From positions 1-8,066 of the forward strand of contig JAQSYB010000075.1 of NCBI GenBank assembly GCA_029256365.1: a DNA stretch of 8,066 nucleotides, read 5' to 3'. A model generated the notes under the pieces. The model searched no databases. It saw only the letters and a program-made list of their open reading frames with translations, and was not told where the DNA came from. Positions 1 through 7,178 of the stretch are shown piece by piece. The position numbers were made by a program, and so were the translations under genes. Position 1 is the stretch's first letter, and the number at the start of each line of letters is the position of its first letter. The DNA is from Clostridia bacterium (GTDB lineage Bacteria > Bacillota > Clostridia > Lutisporales > Lutisporaceae).

Positions 1-372
1 CGAGTCAGCTTGACAGATAATCCAGTCGAGGAAATTGGTGCAGCAAAGGAAATTCTAAAAAGCTTGAAGCTGATAGAGGGAGGCATTGAAATCATTTCAT
101 GTCCTACTTGCGGCAGAACCAATGTGAATCTGATTGAGGTAGCAAATCAGCTGGAGAAGGCTGTGAAGAATATTGTGACCAAAAGACCCATAAAGGTAGC
201 GGTAATGGGCTGTGCAGTAAATGGTCCTGGAGAAGCTAGAGAGGCTGATGTAGGTATAGCAGGGGGTAAGGGTGAATTCCTGCTGTTTGTAAAGGGTGAG
301 GTAGTGAAGAAAATTCCTCAAGAAAATGCAATCGAGGAGTTAATAAATTTTCTCAGACAAATGGAGGAATAA
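1..372 (+). CDS. ispG: 4-hydroxy-3-methylbut-2-enyl diphosphate synthase (flavodoxin type), C-terminal part
   Basis: This is the 3' end of ispG (gcpE); the reading frame is open at base 1, so the true start lies left of the window. The enzyme converts MEcPP to HMBPP in the cytosolic MEP pathway of isoprenoid synthesis, using a 4Fe-4S cluster. The visible 123 codons begin with RVSLTDNP, typical of the end of the TIM-barrel domain, and then cover the iron-sulfur domain. Counting from the first visible codon, the cluster ligands are C34 and C37 (SCPTCGR), C71 (MGCAVNGPGE) and E78, matching the Cys3-Glu arrangement known for the family. The tail ends in a helix rich in Glu and Leu. The stop is followed after two bases by the glycosyltransferase start, whose ribosome binding site lies within the last ispG codons, so the two genes are probably cotranscribed. 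In related genomes dxr and rseP usually lie upstream; that is inference here. Confidence 0.97.
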   Translation, partial: RVSLTDNPVEEIGAAKEILKSLKLIEGGIEIISCPTCGRTNVNLIEVANQLEKAVKNIVTKRPIKVAVMGCAVNGPGEAREADVGIAGGKGEFLLFVKGEVVKKIPQENAIEELINFLRQMEE

Positions 373-374
373 AG

Positions 375-1028
375 ATGTGTTCTATTACTGCAATTATTCC
401 TGCTTATAATGAAGAGCAGACGATTGGTAATGTTTTAGATTGTGTTACAAAAGTAGCGGAAATAACTCAAGTGATTGTTGTAAGCGACGGCTCCACTGAT
501 CGGACCGCAGAAATCGCAGGGGCTTATGATATAGAGGTCATCAACCTTGTTGAAAATGTAGGCAAGGGTGGTGCGATGAAAGCAGGCATTGAACGCTGCA
601 ACAATGAAAATGTAGTTTTCCTTGATGCGGATTTAATTGGTTTGACAGAAAAGCATGTAAAGGATTTGATTATGCCAGTTATTAACAATGAAACCGATAT
701 GACCATTGGCATTTTTAAAAATGGAAGAATCGTGACTGACCTGGCGCAAAAGGTTACGCCATACTTGTCTGGACAAAGAGCTGTTAAAAGGACACTTTTA
801 GATAAGATACCCAATATAGATATCACTCGATATGGAGTAGAAGTAGCTTTAACCAAATTTGTAGAGAAGAATTCTATCAGCTCCAAGGAGATATTTCTTG
901 AGGATATGACCCATGTTACAAAAGAAGAAAAACTTGGGCTTATTAAGGGCATGCAAGCTAGGTTGAAGATGTATTGGGATATCGTAAAAATACTAAATAA
1001 CAACGACAACAAAGAACAAATAAAATAG
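375..1028 (+). CDS. Family 2 glycosyltransferase (GT-A fold), small soluble form
   Basis: A 217-residue protein with the hallmarks of GT2 sugar transferases. It has the N-terminal nucleotide-binding strand and loop IIPAYNEEQTIG (7-18), VVSDGSTDRT (35-44), NVGKGGAMKAG (61-71), and the metal-binding DxD motif as DAD at 84-86. A SGQRAVKR segment follows in the acceptor-side half, and the C-terminal third is charged and helical. No signal peptide or membrane segment is visible, so it is likely cytosolic or loosely attached to the membrane. It would transfer a sugar from a nucleotide-sugar donor. The acceptor cannot be told from sequence; lipid carrier, phosphoglycerate or polysaccharide precursor are all possible. 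The motifs resemble dolichyl-phosphate-mannose synthase and glucosyl-3-phosphoglycerate synthase relatives, but this is family-level only. The ATG was chosen because GGAGG at 364-368 precedes it by six bases and the GT2 motif starts at residue 7. It sits between ispG and polC with very short gaps, implying cotranscription. Confidence 0.9.
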   Translation: MCSITAIIPAYNEEQTIGNVLDCVTKVAEITQVIVVSDGSTDRTAEIAGAYDIEVINLVENVGKGGAMKAGIERCNNENVVFLDADLIGLTEKHVKDLIMPVINNETDMTIGIFKNGRIVTDLAQKVTPYLSGQRAVKRTLLDKIPNIDITRYGVEVALTKFVEKNSISSKEIFLEDMTHVTKEEKLGLIKGMQARLKMYWDIVKILNNNDNKEQIK

Positions 1029-1044
1029 TTGCCTGGAGGATAGA

Positions 1045-4000
1045 ATGCAAGAGAATGCAAACAACACAAGCATTAATAGCAAATACGCTGATAGTTTTGA
1101 AATAAAGGCTATTAAAGTGTTTCAGAAATCCTCAACCTGGGAAATTACAATTAGACTGAAACAGGAGCTAAAGCTAACTGATATTAAAGCAATAGAAGAG
1201 AGCTTTATTTTGATGTATCAGCTCAAGGGGATAAAAATAAATATTGAAAATTGGCAGGAAAACACCAGTCATGAAGAGTTCTTGTACAAGCACTGGGAAG
1301 AAATTAAGCTGCTTGCCTATCAGAATAATCCATCTCTTATGGGTTTTTTAAATGAAGCAGAGCTTCGTATGGAAGACAAGGTAGTCCATATAATTGTGCC
1401 AAACAAAATACTAGCTGATTTTTTGAATGCCAAAAAATGCGGTGAAATCTTTGAAAACTTTGTACAAAACTATTTAAGTCGAGACTATAGATTCAAGATT
1501 GAATATAAAGAAGAAGGCATTAAGGCGGAGGAGCATCACAGCAACCTAATACAAGAGGAGCAGAGGCTTGTAGCAGAAACCATGAGCGGCAAGGCAAAAA
1601 GCACCAAAGCATCTAAGGATGCAGATCAAGGATCCAACGCTCCGGTTGTAATCTTGGGTAGAAGCTTTAACGATTCGCCAATTGACATAAATGAAATAAC
1701 GCAGGACAGTGGTAGAGTCACGATACAGGGCTCTATTTTTAATGTTGAATCCAAGACCTTAAACAATGGCAAGACAATCATTACCTTTAACATCACCGAC
1801 TTTACCAACTCTATGACTGTTAAGCTTTTTGTGAAGGAAGATACAAATCCTGATAAGCTTTTAATTGGAATTGCTGATGGCAAACATGTGAAGCTAAAAG
1901 GTGATGTGCAATATGATACCTATGTGAAGGAGCTTGTCATATATCCAATCAATATATTGGAAGCGGAAAGAAGCAAGCGTAAGGATCAGTCTTCAGAGAA
2001 AAGAGTTGAGCTTCACGCACATACAACCATGAGTTCCATGGATGGTTTTTGTTCCGCCTCACAGTTGGTTAAGCGTGCGAAGGAATGGGGACATAAAGCC
2101 ATTGCTATTACGGATCACGGCGTAGTGCAGGCTTTCCCAGAGGCATTTGAAACAGCTAAAAAGACAGGTATAAAGGTACTGTATGGTGTTGAGGGCTACT
2201 TTATAAACGATGGCGCCCCAATCGTTTTCAATGAGGACAAATTTTCATTTGATGATGACATCGTAATATTTGACATAGAAACAACTGGTCTTTCAGCGTC
2301 AGCGGATAGAATCACTGAAATAGGAGCTGTAAAAATCAGAAACAGAGAGGTTATTGAGAGATATTCTACTTTGATTAATCCCGAAATGGCAATTCCATAT
2401 AAGATAACTGAGCTAACTGGCATAACAAACGAAATGGTGGCAGACCAAAGAACAATTAAGGATGTCATGCCTGAGTTTCTGAACTTTGTTGGGAATTGCC
2501 CGCTGGTAGCCCATAATGCGATGTTTGACTGGGGTTTTATCAGGACTAAGGCTTCTGAGCTAGGGTATAACTTAAATAGTACAATCATTGATACATTACA
2601 GCTTGCAAGGATATTGCTTCCAGATCTTAAGAAGCATAAGCTAAATTTGATATGTCAGCATTTGAATATAAAGCTTGAGAACCATCACAGAGCAGTTCAT
2701 GACGCAGAAGCAACTGCGCAGATGTTCTTAAAATTTGTTGAGATGCTTCAGGATAGAGAAATAGAGGATGTTGAGCAGATAAACAGCATAACCTCTTCTC
2801 AAAAGACCAATCTTAAAAATACAGAGAATTATCATATCATCATTCTTGTAAAAAACAAGACGGGGCTAAAGAATTTATATAAATTGATTTCTATTGCACA
2901 TTTAAATTATTTTTATAAAAAGCCAAGGATTCTTAAGAGCTTATTAATGCAGCATAGAGAAGGCCTTATTATTGGCTCAGCTTGCGAAGCGGGAGAGATT
3001 TATAGAAATATATTAAGCGGTGTGGACGATAACACCCTGATGAACAATGCCAAGTTTTATGATTATCTTGAGATACAACCAATTAGCAACAACGAGTTCC
3101 TGACTCGTAATGGCAGAGTTGCCGGGCCGAAGGAGCTGGAGAAGATAAATGATAGGATTGTTAAGCTGGCGGAAAAGCTTGGCAAGCCCTATGTAGCTAC
3201 GGGCGATGTTCACTTCCTTGATCCTGAGGATGAGGTTTATAGACGAGTAATTATGGGAGGTCAAGGCTTCAGTGATGCGGATGAACAAGCGCCATTATAT
3301 CTAAAGACAACAGAAGAAATGCTGGATGAGTTCAGCTATTTGGGTGAAGAAAGAGCTTACAATGCAGTCATTCGATATCCAAATCAAATTGCAGATGAAA
3401 TAGGAGATATCATTCCAATACCAGAGGATACATTTCCACCAATTATCGAGGGCTCAGAGGACCAAATACGAGAAATGACCATGAATAAGGCTCACTCAAT
3501 ATATGGTGAAGTACTTCCTGAGGTAGTTGAAAAGAGACTGGAAAAGGAATTGACTTCCATTATAAAGCATGGATTTTCTGTTATGTATCTGATTGCGCAA
3601 AAGCTTGTGACAAAGTCTTTGCAGGATGGCTATTTGGTAGGATCTAGAGGTTCTGTTGGATCCTCCTTTGTTGCTACCATGTGTGACATTACAGAGGTAA
3701 ATCCTCTACCGCCTCATTATATTTGCACAAGCTGCAAGACTTCAGAATTTTTCATGGACGGATCAATACTCTCCGGGGCAGATTTGCCTGATGGGATATG
3801 TCCTAACTGTGGAAAGGAATACAAAAAGGATGGACATGATATACCCTTTGAAACCTTCCTTGGATTTGATGGAGATAAGGAGCCAGATATCGACTTAAAC
3901 TTCGCAGGAGAGTATCAGGCTGAAGCCCACAAATACACCGAAGAGCTGTTTGGAAAGGGTTATGTATTTCGAGCTGGAACCATAGGCACCATAGCAGAAA

Positions 4001-5304
4001 AGACAGCATATGGGTTTGTAAAAAAATACAATGATGAGCGCAACAAAAGTGTACACAGTGCAGAAATAGATCGATTGATTAAAGGCTGTACAGGGATCAA
4101 AAGGACGACAGGACAACATCCCGGCGGAGTTATGATTGTTCCATCCTACACGGATATATATGAATTTACTCCGATACAAAAGCCTGCTGATGATACGGAT
4201 TCCAATATCATTACCACACATTTTGATTACCACTCAATAAGCGGTAGACTTTTGAAGCTAGACATATTGGGTCATGATGTTCCTACAATTATTAAGATGC
4301 TTGAGGATATAACAGGCTTCAAAGCAACTGATATACTTTTGGATGACAAGGATACCATGAGTCTGTTTACCACAACAGAAGCTCTGGGTATCAATTTAGA
4401 TGACATTGACTGTAAGTCTGGAAGCTTGGGAATTCCTGAGTTTGGAACAAAGTTTGTTAGACAAATGCTTTTGGACACGATGCCTACCACCTTTGCTGAA
4501 TTGGCTCGAATATCAGGGCTGTCTCACGGAACAGATGTGTGGATCAACAATGCCCAGGAAATGGTGCGAAATGGAACCTGTGTATTAAAGGAAGTAATAT
4601 CCACTAGAGATGACATTATGGTTTATTTGATATACAAGGGCGTACCACCGAAAATGTCCTTTAAAATAATGGAGAATGTTAGAAAGGGGAAAGGCTTGAC
4701 CCCTGAACATGTAGAAGCAATGCGTGAGAAAGATGTTCCCGAGTGGTATATCGATTCCTGCAATAAAATAAAGTATATGTTCCCAAAAGCACATGCTGTG
4801 GCCTATGTAATGATGAGCTTTAGAATCGCATACTACAAGGTACACTATCCAGAAGCTTTTTATGCTACATTCTTTACAGTTAAGGTAGAAGACTTTGATG
4901 CAGATTTATTTATTAGGGGCAAGGAAGCGGTACTAGCAAAATGGAAAGAAATCGACAAGTTAGGCAACAATGCTTCTACCAAAGAGAAAAATACAGCCAC
5001 ATTATTAGAGGTTGTTTATGAAATGTATCTCCGAGGGGTTAAGCTTTTGCCTGTAGATTTATACAAATCTGCTGCCGATCGATTTGCTGTCACAGAAGAA
5101 GGTCTCTTGCCACCGCTAAATGCTTTGCAGGGAGTAGGAATCAACGCTGCGTACAGTATAGCAAAAGAAAGAGAAGTAGAGCCGTTTTTCTCGATTGATG
5201 AATTTAGACAAAGAACCAAGGTTAGTAAAACCGTAATAGAAATTCTTAAAAACCACGGATGTTTTAAAGAGATACCGGAAAGCAGTCAAATAAGTTTATT
5301 TTAA
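1045..5304 (+). CDS. polC: DNA polymerase III alpha subunit, Gram-positive PolC type
   Basis: Replicative polymerase of low-G+C Gram-positive bacteria, carrying polymerase and proofreading 3'-5' exonuclease in one chain. At 1419 residues it is close to the usual 1400-1440. Domains in order: N-terminal domains (1 to about 190) ending in a Lys/Ser/Ala-rich linker; OB-fold (about 200-310); first part of the PHP domain from 320 (HAH at 324/326, D333, TDHG at 356-359, E383); inserted DnaQ-like exonuclease (about 403-575) with D410 and E412 in DIETTG, D495 in HNAMFD, and H548 with D553; rest of the PHP domain with C647, D721 and H723; a four-cysteine zinc site (C894, C897, C919, C922); palm aspartates D948 and D950 (PDIDLNF) and D1073 (LLKLDILGHD); fingers with SGLSHGTD (1157-1164). 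The chain ends in QISLF, matching the known C-terminal sliding-clamp binding motif of PolC. GGAGG at 1035-1039 stands five bases before the ATG. All catalytic residues are intact and no frameshift is seen. Confidence 0.98.
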   Translation: MQENANNTSINSKYADSFEIKAIKVFQKSSTWEITIRLKQELKLTDIKAIEESFILMYQLKGIKINIENWQENTSHEEFLYKHWEEIKLLAYQNNPSLMGFLNEAELRMEDKVVHIIVPNKILADFLNAKKCGEIFENFVQNYLSRDYRFKIEYKEEGIKAEEHHSNLIQEEQRLVAETMSGKAKSTKASKDADQGSNAPVVILGRSFNDSPIDINEITQDSGRVTIQGSIFNVESKTLNNGKTIITFNITDFTNSMTVKLFVKEDTNPDKLLIGIADGKHVKLKGDVQYDTYVKELVIYPINILEAERSKRKDQSSEKRVELHAHTTMSSMDGFCSASQLVKRAKEWGHKAIAITDHGVVQAFPEAFETAKKTGIKVLYGVEGYFINDGAPIVFNEDKFSFDDDIVIFDIETTGLSASADRITEIGAVKIRNREVIERYSTLINPEMAIPYKITELTGITNEMVADQRTIKDVMPEFLNFVGNCPLVAHNAMFDWGFIRTKASELGYNLNSTIIDTLQLARILLPDLKKHKLNLICQHLNIKLENHHRAVHDAEATAQMFLKFVEMLQDREIEDVEQINSITSSQKTNLKNTENYHIIILVKNKTGLKNLYKLISIAHLNYFYKKPRILKSLLMQHREGLIIGSACEAGEIYRNILSGVDDNTLMNNAKFYDYLEIQPISNNEFLTRNGRVAGPKELEKINDRIVKLAEKLGKPYVATGDVHFLDPEDEVYRRVIMGGQGFSDADEQAPLYLKTTEEMLDEFSYLGEERAYNAVIRYPNQIADEIGDIIPIPEDTFPPIIEGSEDQIREMTMNKAHSIYGEVLPEVVEKRLEKELTSIIKHGFSVMYLIAQKLVTKSLQDGYLVGSRGSVGSSFVATMCDITEVNPLPPHYICTSCKTSEFFMDGSILSGADLPDGICPNCGKEYKKDGHDIPFETFLGFDGDKEPDIDLNFAGEYQAEAHKYTEELFGKGYVFRAGTIGTIAEKTAYGFVKKYNDERNKSVHSAEIDRLIKGCTGIKRTTGQHPGGVMIVPSYTDIYEFTPIQKPADDTDSNIITTHFDYHSISGRLLKLDILGHDVPTIIKMLEDITGFKATDILLDDKDTMSLFTTTEALGINLDDIDCKSGSLGIPEFGTKFVRQMLLDTMPTTFAELARISGLSHGTDVWINNAQEMVRNGTCVLKEVISTRDDIMVYLIYKGVPPKMSFKIMENVRKGKGLTPEHVEAMREKDVPEWYIDSCNKIKYMFPKAHAVAYVMMSFRIAYYKVHYPEAFYATFFTVKVEDFDADLFIRGKEAVLAKWKEIDKLGNNASTKEKNTATLLEVVYEMYLRGVKLLPVDLYKSAADRFAVTEEGLLPPLNALQGVGINAAYSIAKEREVEPFFSIDEFRQRTKVSKTVIEILKNHGCFKEIPESSQISLF

Positions 5305-5305
5305 C

Positions 5306-5334
5306 TTGCATAGATTGGCAATAAGTGTTATACT
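5306..5334 (+). promoter_or_regulatory. Probable vegetative (sigma-A type) promoter of the rimP-nusA-infB operon
   Basis: TTGCAT at 5306-5311 (three of six bases match TTGACA) is followed after exactly 17 bases by TATACT at 5329-5334 (five of six match TATAAT). A TG at 5326-5327, one base before the -10 box, makes an extended -10 element that can offset the weak -35. Transcription would start near 5340-5342. The -35 box begins one base after the polC stop codon. This is the best-scoring arrangement I found by eye in the 304-base gap; the start point has not been measured. Confidence 0.66.
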
Positions 5335-5338
5335 CTTT

Positions 5339-5368
5339 TGTGTGAATATTTTTGTTATTTTTTACACA
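5339..5368 (+). other. Weak RNA hairpin at the predicted 5' end of the rimP leader
   Basis: TGTGTGAA (5339-5346) can pair with TTTACACA (5361-5368) over eight positions, one of them a G-U pair, closing a 14-base AT-rich loop. It would lie at or within a base or two of the predicted transcript start, where such stems often protect mRNA from decay. The pairing is modest in stability and the exact transcript start is unknown, so the role is speculative. Confidence 0.3.
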
Positions 5369-5408
5369 TAATGTCTGTAAAGCAATTCAATCTATTTAGT
5401 CATTTGTC

Positions 5409-5433
5409 AGAGTGGGGTTTCCCACTCTTTTGT
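5409..5433 (+). terminator. Intrinsic terminator-like hairpin: polC terminator and/or rimP-nusA leader attenuator
   Basis: AGAGTGGG (5409-5416) pairs perfectly with CCCACTCT (5421-5428) around a four-base GTTT loop, and the T run TTTT (5428-5431) continues as GTATT. The stem is GC-rich within very AT-rich surroundings. The T tract is short and broken by G, so it may be only moderately efficient alone and helped by NusA. It lies 105 bases past the polC stop but also about 70 bases downstream of the predicted rimP promoter, so it could act on both transcripts. Established knowledge as I recall it: in Bacillus subtilis, NusA represses its own operon by stimulating termination in the leader. That this hairpin does the same is inference. 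No strong competing antiterminator stem was found. Confidence 0.72.
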
Positions 5434-5608
5434 ATTAATATGAGCTCAGACTGTTTTATCATGGCATTTTAAGATGAAAAATTTCGTACAAAACATATAG
5501 TATAAACAACATAATAGGACGTAAAAATAACAATATGAGGAAACATAGACTATTTTAAACCATAGAAAATCAAATGATTTTTGCAATGATATAGAAAGGA
5601 TGTAGAGC

Positions 5609-6082
5609 ATGAGTAAAGTTAAGATCGAAGATGTTGTATATGATATTTGTAAGCCAGTAACAGATAGGCATAATTACGAACTTGTAGAAGTAGAATACAA
5701 AAAAGAAGGCGGAGAATGGTATCTAAGAATATACATAGACAAAGAAGGCGGCATTACCATTGATGACTGTCAATTGGTAAGCGAAGAAGTCAGTGAACTA
5801 TTAGACCAAGCTGACCCAATCGACAGCGCTTATATATTTGAGGTTTCCTCGCCAGGCATTGAAAGACCTTTAAAAACGGAAAGAGATTATCAAAAATCAA
5901 TTGGAAAACTGATGGAAGCAAAACTGTTTGCGCCACTAGATGGGAAAAAGACCATTGAGGGTATCCTTACAGGATATACAGAAGGCAGTGTAGAGCTAGA
6001 GCAAAACAATAACAAGATTGTTTTAGATAAATCTCAAATTGCCATTATCAAACCTGTAATCATTTTTAAAGACGTAGATTAA
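5609..6082 (+). CDS. rimP: Ribosome maturation factor RimP
   Basis: RimP (YlxS/YhbC family) binds the small ribosomal subunit and helps its late assembly. The 157-residue length is typical. The N-terminal alpha/beta domain (about 1-88) carries YELVEVEYKKEGGEWYLRIYIDKEGGI-type strands, in which LVEVEY and LRIYID are characteristic, followed by the family signature FEVSSPGIERPLK near its end. The C-terminal half (about 90-155) matches the small SH3-like barrel, with GILTGY and a closing strand. The ATG is preceded by AAAGGA (5595-5600) at eight bases; an earlier ATG at 5600 is followed at once by a stop. It is the first gene of the nusA-infB operon, as in most Firmicutes, and would be controlled by the leader just upstream. 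nusA follows after 45 non-coding bases. Confidence 0.96.
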   Translation: MSKVKIEDVVYDICKPVTDRHNYELVEVEYKKEGGEWYLRIYIDKEGGITIDDCQLVSEEVSELLDQADPIDSAYIFEVSSPGIERPLKTERDYQKSIGKLMEAKLFAPLDGKKTIEGILTGYTEGSVELEQNNNKIVLDKSQIAIIKPVIIFKDVD

Positions 6083-6127
6083 TTAAAGTAAACAAGAAAC
6101 AATATCAATTTAAGGGGAGGGAGTACA

Positions 6128-7165
6128 ATGAACGGAGAGTTCCTGGAAGCAATTGAGCAAATTGCGAAAGAAAAAGGAATTTCTAAAGAGTTATTATTTG
6201 AAGCGATAGATTTGGCACTGGTTTCAGCTTATAAGAAAAATTTTGGCACAGCACAAAATGTTAAGGTTTTAATAGATAAGCAAACTGGTGAAGTAGAGGT
6301 TTATGCGCTTAAACTGATAGTGGAAGAGGTAGAAAACGAACTACTGGAAATCAGTCTAGAAGAAGCAAAATCAATTAACAGAAATTATGAGTTGGGGGAT
6401 ACAGTAGAAAGAAAGGTTACCCCAAGAAATTTCGGCAGAATAGCTGCACAAACAGCAAAGCAAGTAGTGGTGCAAAAAATTAGAGAAGCAGAAAGAGGCA
6501 TCATATTTGATGAATTTATAACCAGAGAAAATGAACTGGTTACAGGTCTTGTGCAAAGAAAAGAAAAGAACAACCTCTATATAGATTTGGGTAAGACAGA
6601 GGCTGTATTGCCTGCGACTGAGCAAGTAATTACAGAAGTCTACAACATTAACGACAGATTAAAATGTTTTATTCTTGAAGTAAAGAAAACAACAAAGGGT
6701 CCACAAATCATACTGTCAAGATCACATCCTGGACTTGTAAAAAGATTGTTTGAACTGGAGGTTCCAGAAATTCAAACAGGTGTTGTTGAAATAAAGAATA
6801 TTTCAAGAGAAGCAGGGTCCAGAACAAAATTGGCGGTACACTCACATGATCCAAATGTTGACCCAGTAGGTGCATGCGTGGGACTAAGAGGACAGCGTGT
6901 TCAGACAATTGTTGACGAGCTGAAGGGCGAAAAAATAGACATCATTCAATGGAACGATGATCCTGCAGTGCTAGTGGGCAGTGCATTGGCTCCAGCGAAG
7001 GTTATCTATGTCAATGCAGATAAAGAGCAAGGCACAGCCCATGTTGTAGTAAGTGATACACAGCTATCTCTTGCCATAGGCAAAGAAGGTCAAAACGCAC
7101 GATTGGCTGCGAAGCTTACTGGCTGGAAAATTGATATCAAAAGTGAGTCCCAAGCAAATAAATAG
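6128..7165 (+). CDS. nusA: Transcription termination/antitermination factor NusA
   Basis: NusA binds RNA polymerase near the RNA exit channel, stimulates pausing and hairpin-dependent termination, and takes part in rRNA antitermination. This 345-residue form has the N-terminal polymerase-binding domain (1 to about 123, ending in GRIAAQTAKQVVVQKIREAE), an S1 domain (about 136-200), KH1 (about 200-275, with the GLRG loop at 252-255) and KH2 (about 277-345, with GKEG at 318-321). It lacks the acidic C-terminal repeats of the Escherichia coli protein, which is normal for Firmicutes, and ends close after KH2. The start is fixed by a very strong ribosome binding site, AAGGGGAGGG (6112-6121, GGAGG core seven bases before ATG), stronger than that of rimP, so NusA may be made in larger amounts. 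It may repress its own operon through the leader hairpin at 5409-5433. Confidence 0.98.
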   Translation: MNGEFLEAIEQIAKEKGISKELLFEAIDLALVSAYKKNFGTAQNVKVLIDKQTGEVEVYALKLIVEEVENELLEISLEEAKSINRNYELGDTVERKVTPRNFGRIAAQTAKQVVVQKIREAERGIIFDEFITRENELVTGLVQRKEKNNLYIDLGKTEAVLPATEQVITEVYNINDRLKCFILEVKKTTKGPQIILSRSHPGLVKRLFELEVPEIQTGVVEIKNISREAGSRTKLAVHSHDPNVDPVGACVGLRGQRVQTIVDELKGEKIDIIQWNDDPAVLVGSALAPAKVIYVNADKEQGTAHVVVSDTQLSLAIGKEGQNARLAAKLTGWKIDIKSESQANK

Positions 7166-7178
7166 GGAGTGAGTATTT

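Larger units (their letters stand above)
5335..5608 (+). other. Untranslated leader of the rimP operon
   Basis: AT-rich non-coding stretch between the promoter and rimP. From left to right it holds a weak U-rich-loop hairpin at the predicted 5' end (5339-5368), an unstructured AT-rich segment, a strong terminator-like hairpin (5409-5428), and about 177 bases of A-rich sequence up to rimP. In that last part I see only an 8-base palindrome TGAGCTCA (5441-5448), a weak AT hairpin with arms 5566-5571 and 5576-5581, and the rimP ribosome binding site (AAAGGA, 5595-5600). No convincing coding frame, tRNA or recognised riboswitch consensus is present. A leader of this length on a housekeeping operon fits regulation by transcription attenuation. 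Confidence 0.55.

Noticed and set aside
524..1069. Long minus-strand open frame of 181 codons opposite the glycosyltransferase
   Set aside because: It mirrors a GT2 gene with clear motifs, has no recognisable domain, and lacks gene-like context; a shadow frame.
3895..4233. Minus-strand open frame of 112 codons inside polC
   Set aside because: Lies opposite the conserved palm domain of PolC, including the PDIDLNF region; a shadow frame without its own signals.
5487..5515. Second promoter candidate downstream of the hairpin (TACAAA, 17 bases, CATAAT)
   Set aside because: The -35 matches only three of six bases, there is no extended -10, and AT-rich DNA gives many such pairs. It would bypass the attenuator if real, so 5' mapping should look for it.
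5535..5558. Seven-codon frame ATG AGG to TAA in the rimP leader, a possible leader peptide
   Set aside because: No well-placed ribosome binding site, no run of regulatory codons, and no nearby alternative stems it could switch.
5566..5581. AAAATC/GATTTT hairpin just before the rimP ribosome binding site
   Set aside because: Six AT-rich pairs with a four-base loop are weak and expected by chance here; it does not cover the ribosome binding site.
6083..6127. rimP-nusA gap checked for an internal promoter or terminator
   Set aside because: Only 45 bases, with the strong nusA ribosome binding site at its end; no -35/-10 pair or stem-loop is visible.
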